Source: Janibacter indicus (GTDB lineage Bacteria > Actinomycetota > Actinomycetes > Actinomycetales > Dermatophilaceae). From it: DNA of 64,000 nucleotides. The translations under genes were made by a program, and so were the position numbers. Location of the stretch: contig NZ_FWXN01000012.1 in assembly GCF_900176385.1 (NCBI RefSeq), positions 85,621 to 149,620 of the forward strand. Reading direction: 5' to 3'. Each line of letters opens with the position of its first letter. Position 1 is the first letter of the stretch. Positions 34,526-45,518 of the stretch are shown one piece after another. The notes under the pieces were generated by a model. It made no database searches. It had not been told where the DNA came from and saw nothing but the letters and a program-made list of their open reading frames with translations.

Positions 34526-34776
34526 TTCGTCGTCCCCGCTCCCACGCCCGGTCGAGGGCACCGCTCCCTGAGTGGGTCCCACGTTCCGCGTGGGCGGTCG
34601 CCCGCGACCGTCTCGAAGGGACGCGCACGTCGAGAGGATCCGGCGTGGCGTCAAGCCGAAGTCGAGAACGACGACGGGACCACACGAGGACGAAGGACTT
34701 CGGCAGCGCGCCGGGTCTTCTCGACGGGAGCACCGCAACCGAACCGGCGCGCTACGACGGACCAGGCGGGGACGGC
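34526..34776. other. Non-coding gap with one intergenic repeat
   Basis: About 250 bases between the terminator and the methyltransferase stop. A repeat-like element occupies 34566-34621; the rest (34622-34776) shows no gene or recognisable element. Confidence 0.45.
34566..34621. repeat. Intergenic palindromic repeat
   Basis: Starts CTCCCTGAG and ends CTCGAAGGGA, with an internal GTGGGTCCCACG/CGTGGGCGG arrangement and GGTCGCCCGCGACC palindrome. It shares the TCCCTGAG...CTCGAAGGGA ends with the folP-tail element at 6047-6132. Confidence 0.6.
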
Positions 34777-36288
34777 CTACTCCGGCAGGAGCAGCCCGTC
34801 GGCGGCCAGCCGCCGCACGAGGGTCGCGCCGGCGCCGAGGGCCTCGCCCGTGGGGACGTCGAGCAGGGCGCTGATCGCGGTGAGCGACTGACGCGCGGTG
34901 AGGTCGCCGTCGCAGACGGACACGAGGGCTGCGTCGAGGGTGTCGAGCCGGACCGAGCGCGCCAGACCGCCGCCCTGCCGCAGGACGATGACATTGGGGT
35001 CGCTGGCGCCGGGCGTCGCGTGCGTCTCGGTGGTCACGTCGGGTGCGCAGCGCCACGCGGTGTCGAGCAGGGCGTCGTCGTCGAGCCCGGCGAGCCGGTC
35101 GCGGGCGACGAGTCCCGCGGCGACCGTCGGCCCCATCGGGGTCGCCACCGGTCCGGTCGCCTCGACGAGGTCGACGAAGGGAGCCCGCTCCCCCGTCGGC
35201 CGGTGCAGGGTGATGATGCCGAAGCCGATCTGCGCGACATCGCGCGAGGCGAAGTCGTCGAGCCACGCGCCGACGAGCGCGTCGTGCTCGCTGGTGCCCG
35301 GCAGGTGCCCGCCGTCGCGGGTCCACAGCTCGGCGTACTCCGCCGGGTCCTGGACATCGCGCTGGACGACCCAGGCGTCCAGGCCACTGGCCTCGACCCA
35401 CGCGCCGACGCGCTCGCGCCAGTCCTGGCCGGCAACCGTCTCCCAGTTGCCGAGCAGCTGGGCGACGCCACCGGGCGCCAGGTGCGCGCCGATGCCCTGG
35501 GTGAGCGCGGCGACGACGTGGTCGCCGGCGGCCCCGCCGTCGCGGTACTCGTAGAGCGGCACGTCACCGCTGCGCGGCGTGATGACGAAGGGGGGATTGC
35601 TCACGACGAGGTCGAAGGCCTCGCCGACCACCGGCTCGAGGAAGGAACCCTCCCGCAGGTCCCAGTCGACCTGGTTGAGGGCGGCGTTGAAGCGGGCGTA
35701 GCCCAGGGCTCGCCGGGACAGGTCGGTGGCGACGACGGAGTCGGCGTGACCCGACAGGTGCAGGGCCTGGACGCCGCACCCGGTGCCGACGTCGAGCGCG
35801 CGGGCGACACGGGTGCGCGGGGTCCACGACGCGAGGGTCGTCGAGGCGCCGCCGATGCCCAGGACGTGGTCGACGGGCAGCGGCTCGCTGCGCGCGTGCT
35901 CCGTCGGGTCGGAGGCGACCCACCAGGCGTGCCCGGCGTCGTCGCCGTAGGGGCGCAGGTCGCAGGTGGCGACGACGTGCGCGCCGTGGGGCTCGACGAC
36001 CCCGAGCCGCACGGCCCCGGTGACCCCCGTGCGGGGCAGGGCCCGGGCGAGGTCGTCGGCGGCGGTGGGCAGCCCGAGGCCGAAGCACCCGATCAGCACC
36101 CCGAGGGGGTCGGTGGCGCCGGCGACCGCGCGCCGGGCCGGCAGCACCTGCTCGCGACCGAGGGCCGCAGCGGCCAGGTCACCCAGGCGTTCGTGCACCT
36201 CGTCGACGCCGAAGGCGGCGTCCGTCAGGTCCGCGCGCAGGTCGTCGAGCAGCTCGGGGTCGGTGCGGGGCGTGGTGCTGGAGGTCAC
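34777..36288 (-). CDS. HemK-type SAM-dependent methyltransferase with extra terminal domains
   Basis: A 503-residue protein with a central Rossmann methyltransferase: ALDVGTGCGVQALHLSGHADSVVATDLS binds SAM and the catalytic NPPF motif is in LVVSNPPFVIT. NPPF enzymes methylate the amide of Gln or adenine N6. The unrelated N-terminal (about 1-150) and C-terminal (about 370-503) domains resemble those on other actinobacterial proteins of this kind; the target is unknown. GTG 36288 follows TAGGCT by 6 bases. Confidence 0.8.
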   Translation of the reverse strand: MTSSTTPRTDPELLDDLRADLTDAAFGVDEVHERLGDLAAAALGREQVLPARRAVAGATDPLGVLIGCFGLGLPTAADDLARALPRTGVTGAVRLGVVEPHGAHVVATCDLRPYGDDAGHAWWVASDPTEHARSEPLPVDHVLGIGGASTTLASWTPRTRVARALDVGTGCGVQALHLSGHADSVVATDLSRRALGYARFNAALNQVDWDLREGSFLEPVVGEAFDLVVSNPPFVITPRSGDVPLYEYRDGGAAGDHVVAALTQGIGAHLAPGGVAQLLGNWETVAGQDWRERVGAWVEASGLDAWVVQRDVQDPAEYAELWTRDGGHLPGTSEHDALVGAWLDDFASRDVAQIGFGIITLHRPTGERAPFVDLVEATGPVATPMGPTVAAGLVARDRLAGLDDDALLDTAWRCAPDVTTETHATPGASDPNVIVLRQGGGLARSVRLDTLDAALVSVCDGDLTARQSLTAISALLDVPTGEALGAGATLVRRLAADGLLLPE

Positions 36289-36294
36289 CTGCCG

Positions 36295-36300
36295 AGCCTA
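36295..36300 (-). promoter_or_regulatory. Putative -10 element for leaderless methyltransferase gene
   Basis: Reads TAGGCT on the minus strand, 6 bases before the GTG start. Confidence 0.5.
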
Positions 36301-36304
36301 GCCA

Positions 36305-36363
36305 GCCCGCCCCCTTCGTCGGCACCACCTGGTGCGGCGCCGACGAAGGGGGGCGGGGCGGGC
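36305..36363 (-). terminator. Terminator of hppA containing an inverted CGAAGGGGG pair
   Basis: GCCCGCCCCCTTCGTCGGC pairs with GCCGACGAAGGGGGGCGGGG (one extra G), and ACCA/TGGT pairs inside. It lies directly after the hppA stop. Confidence 0.75.
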
Positions 36364-36365
36364 CG

Positions 36366-38708
<2,343 letters not shown>

Positions 38709-38806
38709 GCCATCCTCCTTGATGAGCGCGGGTCACGGTCGGTCCGCCGTCGAGGCGGGCTCAGCCGTTGGCCCACACTACTGCCGGGTCGACCTCCGTG
38801 CCGGAC

Positions 38807-39562
38807 TCACGACACCGGCTCCGGATCGACCTCTCGGGCGGGGCTCCCGATCGGCGCGTCGACGGGCTCGTGCGCCGCCCCGTCACGCGGGGCGCCCACT
38901 GCGACAACAGGCTCCGCGGCCGACCGCTGAGCGAGCCGATCGACCAGCCCCAGCAGCCGGAGCGTGACCGCCGCGAGGTAGGACAGCCCCGCCCACAGCT
39001 CGACGCACTCCTCGAGGGACTGCTGGACGCGTTCGGCCTGCACCGACCAGGTGCTCGGATCGATGGAGTCGGTGCCCACGGACACCACGGAGAGTCCGAT
39101 CCCCAGGACGAAGAGCCCACGCACCCAGCGATCCCGTCCCAGCGAGCGCACGACGAGGGGCAGCACGAGCAGCCCGGCCAGGGCCACGAGGATGAGGATG
39201 AAGTCGCCGGGCGCCACCCACGTCAAGCCGGGCAGGCGCACGTCGCGTGGTGCGAGGATGCCGTCGCGCACCCGCTCGTGGAGGGCGAAGCGCTCGTCCA
39301 GCGCGAGCGCGAGGAAGCCGACGGCCAGCAGGCTGTGACCGAGTCGGGGCCCGCGACCGATGATGCCGGCGACGTACCACGCGAGCAGGCTCATCACCCC
39401 GGCAACGACGAGGGTCACCGACTGGAACCACGTCATCGGGACCTGCTCGGGGGCGATCCACACCCACCAGGTCGGGTACTGCGCCGCGGCGAGCAGGACG
39501 GGGACCACCATGCCGGCCACCGCGAGCGCCACGACGACCACGCGTCGGCTGCGGCGGCTCAT
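38807..39562 (-). CDS. Hypothetical multi-spanning membrane protein
   Basis: A 251-residue protein with about six membrane helices, the motif ALALDERFALHERVRDGI in a loop and a hydrophilic C-terminus. No family was recognised with confidence. Its ATG overlaps the stop of the preceding dehydrogenase gene (ATGA), so they are probably co-expressed. Confidence 0.6.
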   Translation of the reverse strand: MSRRSRRVVVVALAVAGMVVPVLLAAAQYPTWWVWIAPEQVPMTWFQSVTLVVAGVMSLLAWYVAGIIGRGPRLGHSLLAVGFLALALDERFALHERVRDGILAPRDVRLPGLTWVAPGDFILILVALAGLLVLPLVVRSLGRDRWVRGLFVLGIGLSVVSVGTDSIDPSTWSVQAERVQQSLEECVELWAGLSYLAAVTLRLLGLVDRLAQRSAAEPVVAVGAPRDGAAHEPVDAPIGSPAREVDPEPVS

Positions 39563-40569
39563 GCGACCGACTCCTCGCTCGTCACCGCGACCCGGTGGGC
39601 AGGGCTGACAACGTCGACGTGCCGCCGGTGCACCGCTGCGACGAGCGCCCGTCCGAAGTGCTCCGCCCCGCGGGCGAGGACCTCGTCCCGCCACCAGGCG
39701 CTGTGCCCGGTCTGCAGGATGCGGCCCTCGGCGAGCAGGTCCGCGTGGTCCATGCGGTCGAAGGGGGCGTCGTCCACCGCGTAGCCGCGCAGGTGCCGCA
39801 GGCGCAGGGCCGCGACGACCGCGTCGGTGTCGACCAGGCAGGGGCGGCCGACGTTGACGAGCAGGGCTCCCGGCTGGAGCATCCCGAGCCGGGCGAGGTC
39901 GATGATCGGCCCACCGTGCGGGGTGGTCGAGGCGCAGATGGTGACCGCGCGGGCGCGGTGCAGCAGGTCCTCGGTCGAGGTCGTCTCGATGCCGACGTGC
40001 TCGGCGGCCCGCCGCGCGGCCGGGTCCGGGTCGGCGCCGATGACCCGCATGCCGATGCCGGTGGCGATGCGGGCCAGGTGCAGGCCGATGCGACCGATCC
40101 CGATGACCCCGAGTGTGCTCCCGCAGAGCTCGACTCCGCGCAGCGAGGTCTGCGCGGGCACGCGACCGCGGGAGCGGTCATTGGCCAGGTGGGAGCGGGT
40201 CGCCAGGGACAGCAGCATGCCCAGTGCGTGCTCGGCCACGGCGCCGGTCGCGTAGTCGGGCAGCGTGGTCAGGGTCAGGTCGTGCCGGGCGAGGGCGTCG
40301 AGCTGGAGGTGCTCGTAACCGGTGGCGTAGAGGACGATCGAGTGCAGGTGGGGCAGTCGCTCGAGCAGGTTGTCGTCCAGGTGCGGCAGGGTGGCGTTGG
40401 TCGTGCCGAGGACGGTGGCGCGGCGCAGCAGGTGCGCCGCTTCGACCGGGCCTGGTGCGTCGTGGCACACGACGAAGTCCAGCGCGGCCTGCTCCTCGAT
40501 CTGAGCCGTGTGGGTCGGGGTCAGCGACCCGGTCCCCGCACGGCTCAGCACCACGACGTGCTCCCCCAC
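39559..40569 (-). CDS. D-2-hydroxyacid dehydrogenase family protein
   Basis: A 336-residue NAD(P)-dependent dehydrogenase. The dinucleotide-binding motif is GVIGIGRIGLHLA. The active-site arginine lies in NVGRPCLVDTDAV (usual NxxRGxxVD, so Gly is replaced by Pro) and the histidine in LQTGHSAWW (usual TPHxA). Reduction of a 2-keto acid is expected; the substrate is unknown. AGGAG about 6 bases before the GTG supports the start. Confidence 0.82.
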   Translation of the reverse strand: MGEHVVVLSRAGTGSLTPTHTAQIEEQAALDFVVCHDAPGPVEAAHLLRRATVLGTTNATLPHLDDNLLERLPHLHSIVLYATGYEHLQLDALARHDLTLTTLPDYATGAVAEHALGMLLSLATRSHLANDRSRGRVPAQTSLRGVELCGSTLGVIGIGRIGLHLARIATGIGMRVIGADPDPAARRAAEHVGIETTSTEDLLHRARAVTICASTTPHGGPIIDLARLGMLQPGALLVNVGRPCLVDTDAVVAALRLRHLRGYAVDDAPFDRMDHADLLAEGRILQTGHSAWWRDEVLARGAEHFGRALVAAVHRRHVDVVSPAHRVAVTSEESVA

Positions 40570-40675
40570 AAGATCTCCTCATCGTCGAGAGGTGATGTGC
40601 TGCAGGTCACCCTCCCACACAGGCGCTGTCGTCTCCGGGATCCCGGACCCCATGGCGCGGCGCGGGGAGGGGCGG

Positions 40676-41029
40676 CTACTGCTGGCTGGCCGCGGCGGCC
40701 GTGACGGCGCTCTCGAGGTCGGGGTGGATCTCGAGGAGCTGGTCGAGACCGGTGATGGTGAAGACCCGCACGACCCGCTCGTGCGCGGCGGCGACCGTCA
40801 TCGTCCCGCCGTGGCGCGCCAGCCGCTTGAGCCGACCGACGACGATGCCCAGGCCGGTGGAGTCCATGAAGGTGACCTCGGTGAGGTCGAGCGTCAGCCG
40901 CCTGCGCCCGTCGGCGATGAGGGCCTCGAGCGCGTCGCGCAGGATCGCGGCAGAGGTCACGTCGATCTCCCCGGCCACGTGGACGACGTGGACCGGGCCG
41001 GACTCGCTGGTCGTGACGGTGGTGGGCAC
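40676..41029 (-). CDS. STAS-domain anti-sigma factor antagonist
   Basis: A 117-residue SpoIIAA/RsbV-like protein. The phosphorylatable serine is in FMDSTGLGIVVG. Such proteins bind and neutralise anti-sigma factor kinases when unphosphorylated. No kinase or sigma factor gene is adjacent. The GTG start lies only 18 bases from the divergent helicase start. Confidence 0.87.
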   Translation of the reverse strand: MPTTVTTSESGPVHVVHVAGEIDVTSAAILRDALEALIADGRRRLTLDLTEVTFMDSTGLGIVVGRLKRLARHGGTMTVAAAHERVVRVFTITGLDQLLEIHPDLESAVTAAAASQQ

Positions 41030-41034
41030 CGGCC

Positions 41035-41042
41035 TACCGTAG
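41035..41042. promoter_or_regulatory. Overlapping divergent -10 elements between STAS and helicase genes
   Basis: On the plus strand TACCGT (41035-41040) ends 7 bases before ATG 41048. On the minus strand TACGGT (41042-41037) ends 7 bases before GTG 41029. The two hexamers overlap, so only one polymerase could bind at a time. Confidence 0.5.
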
Positions 41043-41047
41043 ACGAC

Positions 41048-43369
41048 ATGTCACGGCAGATCCCAGACGCTCCCGAGCTGCTCGCGGGGCTCGCCGCGGG
41101 TCGCGAGGAGCGCCTGCGGCACGTCGAGCGGATCCCCGCGCGGGCGGCCGACGAGGTCGACCTGCCCGACTGGGTGGCCCCGCCGCTGCGCGGCGCCCTC
41201 GCCGGGGCGGGCATCGACCGGCTGTGGTCCCACCAGGCCCGCGCGGCCGAGGCGGCACGAGAGGGGAGGCACGTCGTGCTGGCGACCGGCACGGCCTCGG
41301 GCAAGTCACTGGGCTATCTCCTCCCTTCGCTCACGGCGGTGCTCGAGGGCCGCTCGGCAGCCAACGGGCGGGGCGCGACCGCCCTCTACCTCTCCCCCAC
41401 CAAGGCGCTGGCCGCCGACCAGCTGGCCCGCATCCAGTCGTGGGCGGTGCCGGGGATCCGGGCGGCGACCTATGACGGCGACACCCCGACCGACGAGCGC
41501 CGCTGGATCCGCGACCACGCCGACGTGATCCTCACCAACCCCGACCTCGTCCACCACTCCCTGCTGCCAGGGCACGAGCACTGGGCGCACGTGCTGCGGC
41601 GGCTGCGCTACGTCGTCGTCGACGAGTGCCACGTCTACCGCGGGGTCTTCGGCTCCCACGTGGCGCTGGTGCTGCGACGTCTGCGGCGTGTCGCGCGGCG
41701 CTACGGCGCCGACCCGGTCTTCGTGCTGGCCTCGGCGACGGTGGGCGACCCGGGCACCCACGCCGCCCGCCTCATCGGCGACGACGTGCTCGAGGTGACC
41801 GAGGACGGCTCGCCCCGCGGCGCCCTGACCTTCGCCCTGTGGCAGCCGCCGGAGGACGAGGAGGGCAACCGGCGCTCGCCGACGACCGAGGCCGCCGACC
41901 TCATGGCCCACCTCGTGGGACGCGACGTGCAGACCCTGGCCTTCGCCCGGTCACGAGCGGGGGTCGAGGCGCTCGCGTCGTCCGCGGCGCGTCAGGTGAG
42001 CACCACCGACGAAGGGAGGATCGCCGCCTACCGGGGTGGGTACCTGCCCGAGGAGCGACGGGTCATCGAGCGACGCCTGCGCGAGCGCGACCTGCTCGGG
42101 CTGGCCGCGACCAACGCGCTCGAGCTGGGCATCGACATCGCCGGGCTCGACGTCGTGCTCATGGCCGGGTGGCCCGGCCGTCTGGCCTCGGTGTGGCAGC
42201 AGGCCGGGCGCGCCGGGCGCGACGGGCAGGACGCCCTCGCCGTGCTGCTCGCCGCCGACGACCCGCTCGACACGTGGGTCGTCGAGCACCCCGAGGCGAT
42301 CTTCGACGCACCGGTCGAGTCGAGCGTCCTCGACCCGACCAACCTGCGCATCCTCGTCCCGCACGTGGCGTGCGCCGCCGCGGAGATCCCGGTGACGCTC
42401 GCCGACGAGCAGTGGTTCGGCGCCGGCCTCGCGGGGGTCCTCGAGGTGCTCGTCGCCCGCGGGCTGCTGCGCAAGCGGCCCGGCGGGTGGTTCTGGACCC
42501 GGCCCGACCGACCGGGTGAGCACGTCTCCCTTCGCGGCATCGGTGAGGTGGTGAGCATCGTCGAGGGCAGGTCCGGTCGGGTCATCGGGACCATCGACGC
42601 GGAGTCGGCCCACAGCCAGGTGCACACCGGCGCGGTCCACGTGCACCAGGGCCGCACCCATGTCGTCACCGAGCTCGACCTCGAGCAGGCCACGGCCACC
42701 GTCGCCGTGGGCGACCCCGGGTGGTCGACCCACGCTCAGTCCGTCTCCTCCTTCGACGTCGTCTCGGAGGAGTCGGGTGTCGACCACGGTCCGGTGCGCA
42801 TCAGCTTCGGGCGGGTCGACGTGCGCCACCGGGTGACCGGCTTCCTGCGCCGGCTGCCGAGCGGCGAGGTCATCGGTCGGCACGACCTCGACCTGCCCGA
42901 GCGCACCCTGTCGACCCACGCCGTCTGGTGGACGATGACGCCGCAGTCCCTGGCGGCTGCGGGCATCGACGAGGCGGACGTGCCGGGTGCCGCCCACGCT
43001 GCCGAGCACGCGGCGATCGGCATGCTGCCGCTGCTGGCCACCTGCGACCGGTGGGACATCGGCGGGGTCTCCACGGACCTGCACCCCGACACCGGGCTGC
43101 CGACGATCATGGTCTACGACGGGCACCCGGGCGGCGCGGGCTTCGCGGCGACGGCGCACGAGCGCATCGGGCAGTGGCTCCCGATGACCCGCGAGACCAT
43201 CGCCGGGTGCGGGTGCGGCCAGCGCGGCTGCCCGGCCTGCGTCGTCTCGCCCAAGTGCGGCAACGGCAACGAACCCCTCGACGCGAGAGGCGCGCTCGCC
43301 CTGCTTGACCTGCTCCTGGACGCTCTGGGTCATAAGGTGGAGGACCGCATGTCGGCGCCCCCTGGCTGA
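41048..43369 (+). CDS. DECH-box DNA/RNA helicase with DUF1998 zinc site (MrfA/YprA-like)
   Basis: A 773-residue superfamily 2 helicase. Walker A is ATGTASGKS, the Walker B box is VVDECHVY (DECH), SAT is LASATVG, and motif VI is QQAGRAGRDGQ. The C-terminal DUF1998 region holds four cysteines CGCGQRGCPACVVSPKCGNG, as in Bacillus MrfA, a mitomycin C-repair helicase. The tad-like cluster downstream is a known neighbour in actinobacteria. ATG 41048 lacks a ribosome site. Confidence 0.88.
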   Translation: MSRQIPDAPELLAGLAAGREERLRHVERIPARAADEVDLPDWVAPPLRGALAGAGIDRLWSHQARAAEAAREGRHVVLATGTASGKSLGYLLPSLTAVLEGRSAANGRGATALYLSPTKALAADQLARIQSWAVPGIRAATYDGDTPTDERRWIRDHADVILTNPDLVHHSLLPGHEHWAHVLRRLRYVVVDECHVYRGVFGSHVALVLRRLRRVARRYGADPVFVLASATVGDPGTHAARLIGDDVLEVTEDGSPRGALTFALWQPPEDEEGNRRSPTTEAADLMAHLVGRDVQTLAFARSRAGVEALASSAARQVSTTDEGRIAAYRGGYLPEERRVIERRLRERDLLGLAATNALELGIDIAGLDVVLMAGWPGRLASVWQQAGRAGRDGQDALAVLLAADDPLDTWVVEHPEAIFDAPVESSVLDPTNLRILVPHVACAAAEIPVTLADEQWFGAGLAGVLEVLVARGLLRKRPGGWFWTRPDRPGEHVSLRGIGEVVSIVEGRSGRVIGTIDAESAHSQVHTGAVHVHQGRTHVVTELDLEQATATVAVGDPGWSTHAQSVSSFDVVSEESGVDHGPVRISFGRVDVRHRVTGFLRRLPSGEVIGRHDLDLPERTLSTHAVWWTMTPQSLAAAGIDEADVPGAAHAAEHAAIGMLPLLATCDRWDIGGVSTDLHPDTGLPTIMVYDGHPGGAGFAATAHERIGQWLPMTRETIAGCGCGQRGCPACVVSPKCGNGNEPLDARGALALLDLLLDALGHKVEDRMSAPPG

Positions 43370-43388
43370 CGCAGACGAAAGGACCACC

Positions 43389-43943
43389 ATGGTCATCCTT
43401 GGCCTCATCCTCGTCCTCATCGCCGTCGCCATCGGCGCGGCCCTGCTGCTCGGCACCCAGGCCCCGGAGGTCTCGGGGCAGGAGGTCGACATCCGTCTCT
43501 TCGACGCCGTGACGATCAACCTCAACCCGCTGACCCTCGTCATCGCCGGCATGCTGACGATGCTCCTGCTCTGGCTGGGCCTGGTCATGATCAAGGCGGC
43601 ACTGACCCGCAAGGCCAAGCAGCGCCGCCTGCGCAAGGAGCAGGAGGCCGAGTCCAAGCGCCGGCTCGCGGAGCAGGAGGCGGCGCACCAGCAGGAGCTG
43701 CGCGAGCGTGAGCGGGCCATCGAGGACCAGCGCGTCTCCACCGAGATCGCCCGCGAGCGGGCCGAGGTCGCCGAGAGCCACGACCCGGCGCTCGGCCAGC
43801 CGACCCAGCGGATCAGCACCCGCGGCGCGGCCCCCGTCGACGACGCCACCCGCCCGATCTCCCGCGAGGGCGGGCCGGTCTCCCGGGACGGCGGTCCGGT
43901 CGACGACGCGACGCGCCCCATCCGCCGTGACCCACGCCCCTGA
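43389..43943 (+). CDS. Membrane protein with coiled-coil cytoplasmic tail (LapA-like)
   Basis: A 184-residue protein with two membrane helices (about 2-22 and 45-68), then a Glu/Arg/Gln-rich coiled coil (about 75-125) and a repeat-containing tail (VDDATRPISREGGPVSRDGG). The helix pair with charged coiled coil resembles lipopolysaccharide-assembly LapA-like proteins; function unknown. Starts 19 bases after the helicase stop. Confidence 0.6.
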   Translation: MVILGLILVLIAVAIGAALLLGTQAPEVSGQEVDIRLFDAVTINLNPLTLVIAGMLTMLLLWLGLVMIKAALTRKAKQRRLRKEQEAESKRRLAEQEAAHQQELRERERAIEDQRVSTEIARERAEVAESHDPALGQPTQRISTRGAAPVDDATRPISREGGPVSRDGGPVDDATRPIRRDPRP

Positions 43944-43952
43944 GAGCCGGCG

Positions 43953-44336
43953 ATGATCCTCGCCGGCCTGGTGCTCGCGGCCCTTGCGGCCGCCCTGCAC
44001 GTCTTCATCTTCTACCTCGAGTCCTTCGCGTGGACGACCCGCGCCCGCGGGGTGTTCGGCACGAGTGCAGAGGAGGCCGAGGCAACGCGCGAGCTCGCCT
44101 TCAACCAGGGCTTCTACAACCTCTTCCTCGCGATCGCGGTCTTCGTCGGCATCGCCGCCTTCGCGCTGGGCTCCGACACCGTGGGTGCGACGCTCGTGCT
44201 CGTCGGGGCCGGGTCGATGCTCGCCGCCAGCCTCGTCCTGCTGCTGTCGAGCCCCGACAAGGCCGCCGCCGCCGTCAAGCAGGGGACCCTGCCGGCGCTC
44301 GCGGTTGCCGCCCTGGTCGTGGGGCTGCTCGTCTGA
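43953..44336 (+). CDS. DUF1304 membrane protein
   Basis: A 127-residue protein with four helices: MILAGLVLAALAAALHVFIFYLESFAW and the conserved ELAFNQGFYNLFLA segment identify the DUF1304 family. Function unknown. The start is ATG 9 bases after the upstream stop. Confidence 0.85.
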   Translation: MILAGLVLAALAAALHVFIFYLESFAWTTRARGVFGTSAEEAEATRELAFNQGFYNLFLAIAVFVGIAAFALGSDTVGATLVLVGAGSMLAASLVLLLSSPDKAAAAVKQGTLPALAVAALVVGLLV

Positions 44337-44386
44337 TCTCTCCCGCACCGACGTGCGCCGGGTCGCCGGCAGCCGGCGGTGCCGAC

Positions 44387-44767
44387 TCACTCCTGCGCGC
44401 CCGGCCCGGCGCGCGCCCGGCCCTCGGCCTGATCGGGCCCCACCCCCGCCAGGCGAAGGGGGATCTTCGCCGCGACCGTGACGGTCACGTCGCCACCGCC
44501 CGCGACCACGCAGGAGAGGACCTCGACGTCGTGCCGACGGGCGACACGGGTGGCCTCGGCGCACGCGCCCGCAGGGTCCGAGACCTGCTGGTACTCGATG
44601 GCCCCGGCGAGCGCCGCGACGTCGGCGGCCGAGCGCGCCACGTGCGCGGCCCGCACGGCCGACAGCACCGCGAGCGTGGCGACCGTCGCCGTCAGCAGGA
44701 CGGCGATCAGCCCGACGGCCAGCACGCTCGACGACCCGGCTTCTCCCCGCAGCTCACGGCCCGACAT
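44387..44767 (-). CDS. TadE-like protein of the helicase/secretion neighbourhood (Rv3654c type)
   Basis: A 126-residue pseudopilin-like protein. The N-terminus SGRELRGEAGSSSVLAVGLIAVLLTATVATLAVLSAVRAAHVARSAADVAALAGA is a prepilin-type helix after a GEAG(S) cleavage-like site, typical of the TadE-like family beside DECH helicases. It overlaps the next tadE-like gene by 14 bases. A periplasmic or pseudopilus role in the tad machine is inferred. Confidence 0.78.
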   Translation of the reverse strand: MSGRELRGEAGSSSVLAVGLIAVLLTATVATLAVLSAVRAAHVARSAADVAALAGAIEYQQVSDPAGACAEATRVARRHDVEVLSCVVAGGGDVTVTVAAKIPLRLAGVGPDQAEGRARAGPGAQE

Positions 44768-45137
44768 CGACCGACTCCACCCGCGCGGTCGACGAGCAGC
44801 TGCTCTCGGGCGCGACGAAGGAGACCCCGGCCGGCGTCGGGCTGGTCACCGTCACGGTGACGTCCCCGCCGGAGCGGGCGACGTCGATGCGCGCTCCCTC
44901 GGGTGCGGTCCGTGCGGCGAGCTCCAGTGCCCGTGCCGGCGCCTCGCCGCGCGCGAGCTCGCGGACCGCCACCCTCGCCGCGTCGACGCAGCGGACCCGG
45001 TCGACGCCCCACGAGAGCGCGGACAGGCAGATGACCAGGACGAGCACGACCGCGGGGAGGGTGAGGGCGAGCTCCGCCGTCACCATCCCCGCGTCGTCGG
45101 TCGCCCTAGCGGATGCCGAGCGCCTCGAGGATGACAT
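44754..45137 (-). CDS. TadE-family pilus assembly protein (Rv3655c type)
   Basis: A 127-residue protein with the TadE-type N-terminal helix GMVTAELALTLPAVVLVLVICLSALSWGVDRVRCVDAARVAVRELARGE. The ATG at 45137 makes a 32-base overlap with the flp-like gene; an ATG at 45086 is possible but would cut the pre-helix basic stretch. TadE pseudopilins are cleaved by the prepilin peptidase TadV, which is not encoded in this window. Confidence 0.8.
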   Translation of the reverse strand: MSSSRRSASARATDDAGMVTAELALTLPAVVLVLVICLSALSWGVDRVRCVDAARVAVRELARGEAPARALELAARTAPEGARIDVARSGGDVTVTVTSPTPAGVSFVAPESSCSSTARVESVDVGP

Positions 45138-45297
45138 CCGACAACCCGGACTTGATGCCCCCGGACTTCACGACCGCGAGCAGGACGATGGCAAAGGTGC
45201 ACGCGGCGAGCGTGCCGACTGCGTACTCCGCCGTCGTCATGCCGGCCTCGCACGCCAGCCGGGCCCGGTGGCGCCACCGGACGATGGACCTCTTCAT
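45106..45297 (-). CDS. DUF4244 / Flp-pilin-like small protein
   Basis: A 63-residue protein MKRSIVRWRHRARLACEAG-MTTAEYAVGTLAACTFAIVLLAVVKS resembles Flp pilins and the Rv3656c family: a basic pre-peptide, a glycine before MTTAEYA (Glu5 of pilins), then a hydrophobic helix. GGAGAG before ATG 45297 supports the start. It is probably the main subunit of the tad-like pilus or secretion system. Confidence 0.82.
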   Translation of the reverse strand: MKRSIVRWRHRARLACEAGMTTAEYAVGTLAACTFAIVLLAVVKSGGIKSGLSDVILEALGIR

Positions 45298-45518
45298 GGG
45301 ACTCTCCTCCCTCGGCGGCACCCGGTGTGCCGCGGTGAGATCCACCCTTCGCCAGCCGGGACCCGTGTGACAGGTGCCGTCCGAACCTGTGGACAGCTGC
45401 CTCTCCCCCGACAGCGGTGGGGATGACCGCCGGACCAGGGCTGGCCGGCTCGCCAGAAGCGCGCGGCTTCGTTCGCAGACGGCTAACCTCGGTCCCCACG
45501 AGCACGAAGGGGGGTGCG

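Noticed and set aside
34622..34776. Small gene between the lipoprotein and the methyltransferase
   Set aside because: No frame has a start, ribosome site and plausible protein; only repeat-like and unassigned sequence is seen.
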